Shown piece by piece: positions 58,701 through 64,000 of a DNA stretch of 64,000 nucleotides. Source of the stretch: Elephas maximus indicus (Eukaryota > Chordata > Mammalia > Proboscidea > Elephantidae). Below the pieces are notes generated by a model, which worked only from the letters and a program-made list of their open reading frames with translations, was not told where the DNA came from and made no database searches. Both the position numbers and the translations under genes were made by a program. The stretch spans positions 103,058,480 to 103,122,479 of the forward strand of contig NC_064825.1 of assembly GCF_024166365.1 (NCBI RefSeq), read 5' to 3'. How positions within the stretch are numbered: the first letter of the stretch is position 1; each line of letters starts with the position of its first letter.

Positions 58701-60735
58701 ATACATACAGTGAAACCTGTGAGAGCTCGATCTTGATGGGACTGCCTTGTTTTTCCGGGTCTCGCAAGTTTTCCACACTTGAAAGGCTGCAGTCTTACCA
58801 CTTTTCTACCTCTGGTTTTAGTGGAAAATATACGAGTTTCCTTCTCTGACAGGCTTCCACTTTATACAGGTTCCAGCTTTTACATGTTTTACTGTAATAG
58901 GCATCATTACTATATCACAAACACTTGATATTTATTTCATATTTATATTTTGCTTTGGTTTACATATTCTTAGCTGTTCGGCTGGTGGTTCATATACGCA
59001 TCAAGGTTAAAAACTTAAATTTAGCACTAAAACACAAAGTAGGTACCTTACACACATTTTATTCAAACATTGTTCATATAAAAAATGGCTAAATTACCTC
59101 AGTCTGTAAGAGCAGCACGTGAAAGTTGGAGATGGACTGTCTATTAATGCCTAAGAATTCAAATTTACTGGTCAGGGTATTTGCCAGTTCTCCAATCTGA
59201 AACTGTAAGGCAGGGAAGAAAAAAAGGAAAAACAAAAATAAAATCAGCAATATTTTTTGTATTATGTAAAATCTTTCATTTATGTGATACTAGAAATAGC
59301 CTTCCTCAAACAGCTGCATCTAAAGCCGTTAATGCAGAAGACAAAATTTTAATTTATAGTAAAATTCACAACAAAGTGATAATGACAGAAGCTCTCCAGG
59401 AATTAAATGTATATCTACTCATACTATCATAAAGCACTTTAACACAACGTGGAATTCAACATTTGAAAATAGATCCTGAATAATAAAACTCACAATATTG
59501 CCCAAATAGTCCTTTATCCATTTACTAACTGCTTATACTAGCCATATGCTGAAACAAAATGAATTTTCCCAGTCCCTACCCACATGGTTGTACACTAGCT
59601 AATGACTGGATAAACTCTTTCATGCCCAAAGAACACGCTAAGTGGTTTTTCCAAAAGACTGCCATTAAATAGCCAAATATTTACTCGGTCCAACTCTACC
59701 AGTAAGATTAAATTAGAAATGTATACGACAAGTAGTTCATGCAGGAATTACACCTGTGTCTTCTAGTCTTGTTAGTACTTTCAAACTATAGAAGCAGCCT
59801 ATTTGATAAGCTAGTGCTTTCCAATAAGGTTTAATGGGAAAGAGAGTAATTAATTCAGCATTTCGGATTTAATTTTATATAATTTCTCTTCATCAAGCCA
59901 GTCTTTTTAATTCCTTAATCTGACCTTAAGTATGACCTTTTTACCTACCGAAGTAAATGATTTCAATTTGGAGATAGTAAAGACTACTTTTCCTACTTGC
60001 TAACAGGAAGAAAAATCAGTTTTCTGGTTTGCTAATTTTTTAATCCTTATTTGTCAAATTGCATTAATATACATACTTTTAAATCCTGGACTTCTTCTTC
60101 TACTTTAGGTGCTGTTTGTATTTTTATCTTCTCTGGAGATTCTTCTACTTCCACCTCTTTGTCTGAATTCTCATCTATTTTTTCTGAATTTTCAGCACCA
60201 ACTGCTACAAAAGAAAAGATATGAAATTAAATGACAATACTGGTAGAGCCCCACATACATTTTCTTACTCCTGTAGCAGAGTTATCTGAAGAAGGCTATC
60301 AGTTCTCTCTCCTTTGCTTTATTTTTCCTTACCTGTTATAAAAGCCCTAACAACTCCTCAACCTATGTAAAAAAAAAATTTTATCCTTTATATATAATCA
60401 CTTTTCTTAGAATGTCAATCTATAAATAAAATTTACCTTACTCTACCATGTTAACCTGTATAGTTTCTGCTCTCCCTTTCTTCTTTATTAATCTTTTTCT
60501 AATCTCTTCCAGAACACCACTGCTTCAATTACTTACAAAAGCTAGACATCAAACCTGAGATATACATGGGTTCTTTATCAAGTGAGCGAAAAAAGACTCT
60601 TAAAGTCAGAGCAGCATTAATTTAAAAACCTGAACTAGTTAAGATGGGTAGACAATCTTTACTGAACTCACCTATTCTTGTTGGTGCTGTCTGTTGGTAG
60701 TGGGAATCTCCAAAAGAGAAAAGGTTTACCACTGA
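46610..60735 (-). CDS. FNBP4: FNBP4 (formin-binding protein 4), ten 3' coding exons, 5' part outside window
   Basis: Ten minus-strand exons join in phase to 553 codons plus stop. They match the C-terminal half of FNBP4 (FBP30; human about 1017 aa). Order: acidic linker, FQIGELANTLTSKFEFLG helix region, WW domain (GWSCHWDR...YFYVNEQSGESQWEFP; the second WW of the family, split by an intron), acidic/serine linker, polyproline 8+10, a G/H/Q-rich repeat region, polyproline 13, lysine-rich linker, EEWKQQQLVSG and C-terminus ARLKRRKMAPNT. WW domains of this family bind proline-rich formin and splicing-factor ligands. The protein is mainly nuclear. First exons and first WW lie right of 64000. AGBL2 follows downstream on the same strand. 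Confidence 0.96.
47224..47437 (+). mobile_element. AfroSINE (long form)
   Basis: ggagtcctggtggcgcaacg ... gggagaaagatgcagcagtc ... in the last FNBP4 intron. Confidence 0.93.
47930..48087 (-). CDS. FNBP4: FNBP4 penultimate coding exon
   Basis: 158 nt, acceptor gttatag, donor GTCAG|GTAAAC. Encodes AKKSKTKMPSLVKKWQSIQR, an acidic/serine patch (EEENSSSSEEDRES) and KRIEEWKQQQLVS. Confidence 0.97.
48580..48760 (+). repeat. L2 LINE 3' fragment
   Basis: ctgaatcccaagttcctaat gccagctcctgacccatagt atgcattcaa. Confidence 0.5.
49448..49645 (+). mobile_element. AfroSINE (long form)
   Basis: ggagccctggtggcaaaaca gc ... ttgacttgacagcacccaac; atattcaaa flanks both ends (9-bp target duplication). Confidence 0.93.
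49860..50288 (+). mobile_element. L1 3' end antisense in FNBP4, 20 bp from a splice donor
   Basis: gatggtatatgctgcatgca ... attatgctaaatgaaataaa ccagata ... ccactgaattgtacagttta aaatag, ending in an A-run at 50269-50287. Confidence 0.85.
50308..50645 (-). CDS. FNBP4: FNBP4 coding exon, second polyproline block
   Basis: 338 nt, acceptor catgttag, donor GATAAG|GTATAG. Opens with degenerate repeats of about 7 residues (GISNQAAGIGHPAI and similar), then IMSYAECSVPIGVTSP, thirteen prolines and KMPPPEKTKKGKKDK. An L1 3' end with poly(A) ends 20 bp beyond the donor. Confidence 0.95.
50898..51042 (-). CDS. FNBP4: FNBP4 coding exon
   Basis: 145 nt, acceptor tgtttcag, donor TAGAG|GTAAGT. Encodes SSVDSGTSSSPSTKAVKRKA and VQRSATIGSSPVLYSQSAIA; the KAVKRKA patch is NLS-like. 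Confidence 0.95.
51174..51484 (-). CDS. FNBP4: FNBP4 coding exon, first polyproline block
   Basis: 311 nt, acceptor tttcatag, donor CCCAG|GTGAGT. Encodes LMPLTPFWTLLQSNVPVLQP, then eight prolines, ES, ten prolines, and acidic GEIQEVEMEDEGSEE. The proline runs are candidate SH3/WW/profilin ligands. Confidence 0.96.
51485..54593. other. FNBP4 intron, mostly unrecognised
   Basis: About 3 kb of the 5.4-kb intron with no gene; a MIR-like tRNA-SINE relic at 52560-52720 (tacagctgttagtagccagg ccagagctag). Confidence 0.5.
54594..54773 (+). mobile_element. AfroSINE variant
   Basis: ggagtccctgggtggtggtg taaatgattaacatgcttgg ... gatggcaactgg; the long-form variant also seen at 434-655 and 1711-1915. 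Confidence 0.85.
55462..55618 (+). mobile_element. AfroSINE (short form)
   Basis: aggaaaccctggtggcacag ... cggcaatgggttttt; tatcattac flanks both sides. Confidence 0.92.
55619..56927. other. FNBP4 intron, nothing recognised
   Basis: A/T-rich sequence without exon, repeat family or RNA gene that I can support. Confidence 0.5.
56928..57115 (-). CDS. FNBP4: FNBP4 coding exon, rest of second WW domain
   Basis: 188 nt, acceptor taatttag, donor CCACAG|GTGGGA. Encodes DHRRYFYVNEQSGESQWEFP, with the aromatic pair and second tryptophan plus proline of WW, then an acidic run (GEEEEEES) and a Ser/Thr linker. Confidence 0.96.
57663..57765 (-). other. exon-like CpG-bearing block inside an FNBP4 intron
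   Basis: 103 nt flanked by a good acceptor (gcgctttacag) and a donor (CAGCAG|GTCAGA). One frame is open throughout (DLWKQLLLINLGDVKESFVA, EDVNEEQDYYLRPAG). Splicing it between the two WW exons would shift the frame and stop after eight codons, so it fits a poison exon or the end of an alternative first exon better than a coding exon. CpGs are frequent here and to about 58010, with an NRF1-like cgcatgcgc at 57788-57796. Confidence 0.4.
58088..58221 (-). CDS. FNBP4: FNBP4 coding exon, start of second WW domain
   Basis: 134 nt, acceptor actctag, donor GACAG|GTACGC. Encodes TRIADWREGALNGNYLKRKL, a helical stretch, then TPKGWSCHWDR with the first WW tryptophan. Phase 2 intron inside the WW domain. 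Confidence 0.96.
58708..58894. mobile_element. small TA-flanked inverted-repeat element, copy 2
   Basis: Starts CAGTGAAACCTGTGAGAGC and ends agcttttacatgttttACTG, TA on both sides. Interior is the reverse complement of copy 1 (e.g. gactgccttgtttttccggg against acctggaaaaacaaggcagt c). Confidence 0.8.
59098..59202 (-). CDS. FNBP4: FNBP4 coding exon
   Basis: 105 nt, acceptor cttacag, donor ACTGAG|GTAATT. Encodes FQIGELANTLTSKFEFLGI, then NRQSISNFHVLLLQTE. An alternative cag 6 nt inside would drop FQ; the conserved FQIG favours the edge given. Confidence 0.94.
59203..60076. other. FNBP4 intron, nothing recognised
   Basis: No repeat or RNA gene supported. Confidence 0.5.
60077..60204 (-). CDS. 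FNBP4: FNBP4 coding exon
   Basis: 128 nt, acceptor cttttgtag, donor TTTAAAA|GTATGT. Encodes VGAENSEKIDENSDKE and the acidic tail KVEEEVQDLK. Asp/Glu/Lys-rich linker. Confidence 0.93.
60672..60735 (-). CDS. FNBP4: FNBP4 coding exon (first visible)
   Basis: 64 nt, donor ATAG|GTGAGT. Encodes SVVNLFSFGDSHYQQTAPTRI and completes Ala with the next exon. The acceptor could be ttaag at 60735 or the cag at 60731-60733 just downstream; the first keeps phase 0. Confidence 0.75.
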
Positions 60736-60767
60736 CTTAAATGGAGTAACCTTATGATATAACAAAG

Positions 60768-60965
60768 GAGCCCTGGTGCCACGGTGATTAAAGCACTTGG
60801 TTGACAACCAAAAAGTCAGTGGTTCAAACCCACCAAGCCCTCCATGAGAGAGAAATGTGCCAGTCTGCTTCCATAAAGATTACAGCCTTGGAAACCCTAT
60901 GGGGCAGTTCTACTCTGTCCTATAGGGTTGTTATCAGCCCGAACTGACTTTACTGCAGTGGGTTT
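60768..60965 (+). mobile_element. AfroSINE (long form)
   Basis: ggagccctggtgccacggtg ... ttatgatataa flanks both ends (11-bp target duplication). Lies 30 bp upstream of the first visible FNBP4 exon. Confidence 0.94.
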
Positions 60966-61556
60966 GAATTTCTTTGTTTATGATATAATGGTCTTGCTCT
61001 CTTTTTATTAATAATAGTCCTTTCTCTACTTTCAAACTGTCCAAAACAAAATCTACCACCCCACTTACTTATAATTCAATCATACATATATATATATTTT
61101 TACATATACCTTACATTTAGCAGCAAGTAAAATAATTTAACAATATAAAGCACCACTACAGCTCTAACACTCGAATATTTTAGAGAACGAGGCAGGATAT
61201 ATCAAATTAAAATTCATATGTCCCTTTACCTACCAACAGATAACTAGTGATCAACAGTGCAGTGATAAGAAAAAATATACATGAAGATGTATGTACCAGG
61301 ATGTTCACAGCATTGTTTTTACTGTGAAATATAATAATGAATGTGTATAATATAGTTTAAATCAAATGGACACTCAAGTAACTAAAACCTAATAGAATAT
61401 TACTAGCACCTTGGAAGCCCCCTGAACCTCTCTGCTATTATCATCCACCTACAGGAGACATAATCTCTACCTTGACTGTGTTAGTTATTACTTTGCTTTA
61501 ATTTTACCACATGCAGACAGATCTTTAAGCACAATATTTTTGCTTATTCTCCAATT

Positions 61557-61576
61557 TATATATATATATATATATT
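61557..61576. repeat. (TA)n microsatellite
   Basis: About ten TA units. Confidence 0.9.
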
Positions 61577-61579
61577 AAC

Positions 61580-61750
61580 ATATATTCTCTTTTTGTTCAA
61601 CATTGTTTCTGAGATTAATCTATGTTGATGCATGTAACTATTGTTCAATCATTTTTCATTGCTATTTAAGATTCCACCGTAAGAACACACCACAATTATC
61701 CATTCTATCACTGACGGAGATTTGAATGACTTATACTTTTTTATATTATA
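61580..61750 (-). mobile_element. old L1 fragment
   Basis: tgttgatgcatgtaactatt gttcaatcatttttcattgc tatttaagattccaccgtaa. Confidence 0.55.
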
Positions 61751-62734
61751 CATGCAGCATTATTTCTTTTTTTATTGTGCTTTTGATGAAGGCTTACAGA
61801 GCAAATTAGTTTCTCAACAAACAATTAACACATGTACTGTTTTGTGACACTGGTAGCCAACCCCAAGACATGTCAATACTCTCCCCTTCCCTACCCTGGG
61901 TTCCCCATACCAGCTTTCCTGTCCCCTTCTGCCTTCTCATCCTTGCCCCAGGGCTTGTGTCCCCATTTAGCCTCATATACATGGTTTAGCTACGTGTATT
62001 ACTATTTTTTTTTTTTAAATTACTATTTGTTTTCTGGGCCCATCTAACATTTGGCTTAAGGGTGAACCTCAGGAGTGACTTCAGTACTGAGTTAAAAGGG
62101 GTCTGGGGCCATACTCTTGGGGTTTCTCCAGTCTCTGTCAGACCAGTAAGTGTGGTCTTTTCCTCTGAGTTAGAACTTTGTTCTACATTTTTCTCCAGCT
62201 CTGGCTGGGACCCTCTATTGTGATCCCTGTCAGAGCAGCTGGTGGTGGTAGCTAGGCACTATCCAGCTGTGCTGGACTCAGTCTGGTGGAGGCTGTGGTA
62301 GTTGTGGCCCATTGGTCTTTTGGACTAATCTTTCCCTTATGTCTTTGGTTTTCTTCATTCTCCCTTGTTCCAGATGGGGTAGGACAGTGGAATACTTAGA
62401 TGGCCACTCACAAACTTTTAACACCCCAGACAGTACTCACCGAAGTAGGATGTAGAACATTCTCTTTATGAACTACGCTATGCCAGTTGAACTAGATGTC
62501 CCCTGAGATCACAGCCCCCAGTCCTGTAATTTGGTCCCTCAGGGAGTTTGGATGTGTCTATAAAGCTTCCATGACCTTGCCTTGCTCCTGGTTGTGCTGA
62601 CTTCCCCAATACTGCGTACTGTCTTATCCTTCATCAAAGTTACCACTTATCCATTTTTTTTTCTAGTATTTTCTCCTCCTCACCCCTTCTCTCCCTAGTA
62701 ATCATCAAAGATTGTTTCTTTCTCTACGTAAACC

Positions 62735-62784
62735 TTTTGAGTTTTTTTAACAGTGTATGAGACCACTGTTAAAAAAACTCAAAA
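62735..62784. repeat. perfect 21-bp fold-back in L1
   Basis: Arm 62735-62755 (ttttgag...aacagtg) and arm 62764-62784 (cactgtt...ctcaaaa) are exact reverse complements; loop tatgagac. Confidence 0.93.
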
Positions 62785-63119
62785 TGAAAAGATTTTCATT
62801 TCTCTAATGGCTAGTGATTGTGAGCACTTCCTCATGTCTGTCAGCTGTCTGAATGTCTTTTTTGTTCAAGTGTCTGTTCATATCCTCCACCCTTTTTTAA
62901 TTAGATCATTTGTATTTTTTGTTGTAGAGGTGTTAGATTTTCTTAACAGGTTTCAGAGATTAGAACTTTGTTGGATTTATCACAGTGAAATTTTTCTCCC
63001 CAGTCTGCAGGTTCTCTTTTTACTGTTTTGGTGAAGTCCAGAAGTTCCCAGTAATCCTGCTTATCTTCTGGTGTCTGTGCATTGTTATGGTTTGTATTCT
63101 ACTTATATACAAACCTTAA

Positions 63120-63156
63120 CAACGCTAGAGGCCACATATTAGGGCCTCTAGCGTTG
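63120..63156. repeat. perfect 14-bp fold-back in L1
   Basis: caacgctagaggcc and ggcctctagcgttg, loop acatattag. A further 9-bp pair (ggtttgtat / atacaaacc) lies at 63089-63115. Confidence 0.9.
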
Positions 63157-64000
63157 ACGCTATTTTTTCTTCCACAATGTTTATGGTTTCTGGTTTTATG
63201 TTTAGGTCTCTGATCCATTTTGAATTATTTTTTGTATACGGTGTTAAGTATAGTCCTGTTCCCTTTTTTTTTTTTAACTGATAAACATTCAGTTTTGCCA
63301 GCACCATTTGTTAAAAAGACTGTCTTTTCCCCATTTAATGGACTTTGAGCCTTTGTCAAAGAATAGGTGTCTGTAGGTGGATAGATTTACATCTGGGTTC
63401 TACATTCTGTTCCACTGGACAATGTGTTTATTGTTGTACCAGAGTGCCTGGCCGTTTTGACTACTATAGTTGTATAGTAGAGGTTCTGAGGTCAGGTAGC
63501 GGGAGTCCTCCTACTTTATGCTTCTTCAACAATGCTTTACCTATCCGGGGCCTCTTTCCTTTCCATATAAAGTTAATGATTAGTTTTTATATCTAAAGAA
63601 TGTAGTTGGTTATTGGGATTGCATTGCATTTGTAGATTGCTTTGGGTAGAACTGACGTTTTCACAATGCTGAGTCTATGCATCCATGAGTATGGTATGTC
63701 TTTCCATTTATGTAGGTCTCTTGGTTTCATGCAGTAGTGTTTTGTAGTTCTCTTTGTACGTATCTTTTACATCCCTGGTTAGATTTATTTTTTTTAGGGG
63801 CTATTATAAATGGTATTGTTCTCCTGATTTCCTTTTCATAGTTCTTTTTATTGGTGCATAGGAATCCAACTGATATTTGCATGTTTATCTTGTATCCTGA
63901 TACTCTGCTGAATCTATTAGTTCCAATTGTTTTCATGTGGAGTCCTTTGGGTTCTCTATGTATAGAATCACATTATCTGCAAGTAGGGATAGTTTTACTT

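Larger units (their letters stand above)
61768..64000 (-). mobile_element. L1 3' part running off the window
   Basis: 3' end at 61768 (ttattgtgcttttgatgaag gc); 3'UTR to about 62650; ORF2 C-terminal to RT remnants to 64000 ([20 protein letters not shown] near 63260; ISVGFLCTNKKNYEKEIRRT near 63830). Shows deletions and three fold-backs. Different subfamily from the 8.6-, 15.9- and 21.4-kb L1s. Confidence 0.88.

Noticed and set aside
1..64000. CRISPR arrays, phage or bacterial operon systems
   Set aside because: No regularly spaced repeats with unique spacers, no operon-like gene packing; the window is clearly vertebrate with spliced genes.

Overview
This is a mammalian nuclear genomic window. 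It carries split genes with GT/AG introns, two large conserved protein genes, a CpG-island promoter and dense retroposons. About two dozen tRNA-derived SINEs (opening 'ggagccctggtggc', with a pol III B box 'gttcgaatcc', and ending in a 'gacttgacagcacctaacaacaac' or 'gactcgacggcagtgggtttggtt' type tail), together with RTE-type LINEs that share that tail and a lineage-specific L1, point to an afrotherian. An elephant is my best guess; hyrax or sirenian cannot be excluded from sequence alone.

Layout. Both genes are on the minus strand, head to tail, in the order known from human 11p11.2 (FNBP4 then AGBL2). FNBP4 (formin-binding protein 4) occupies about 45.7 to beyond 60.7 kb: ten coding exons are visible, covering roughly the last 553 residues (second WW domain, two polyproline blocks, basic linker, C-terminus) plus the 3'UTR. 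Its 5' half lies off the right edge. A gap of about 1 kb leads to the AGBL2 promoter (CpG island about 43.86-44.62 kb, with a consensus RFX X-box). AGBL2 (cytosolic carboxypeptidase 2) then runs leftward from a start codon at 43572 through 13 coding exons to 7605 (725 codons). All zinc and catalytic residues of the M14D carboxypeptidase fold are intact. The last exons are presumably beyond the left edge.

Repeats. 1-5.8 kb is RTE LINE debris with SINEs. AGBL2 intron 5 (20.4-36.8 kb) is nearly all L1: a degenerate full-length minus-strand L1 (21.4-29.3 kb), an older L1 (29.3-32.7 and 36.0-36.4 kb), and a nested insertion in which a young truncated L1 with an 18-bp target duplication sits in an LTR-like element that itself interrupts the old L1. 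The right edge (61.77-64 kb) is another L1 containing several perfect fold-back hairpins.

Biology. AGBL2 trims glutamates from tubulin tails and acts at centrioles and cilia, so an RFX X-box in its promoter makes functional sense. FNBP4 is a WW-domain/polyproline adaptor of formin pathways. No microbial, CRISPR or phage-like system is present. The less ordinary signals are the X-box, a three-codon uORF abutting the AGBL2 start, fold-back (template-switch-like) hairpins, an exon-like CpG-rich block inside FNBP4, and two copies of a small TA-flanked inverted-repeat element.
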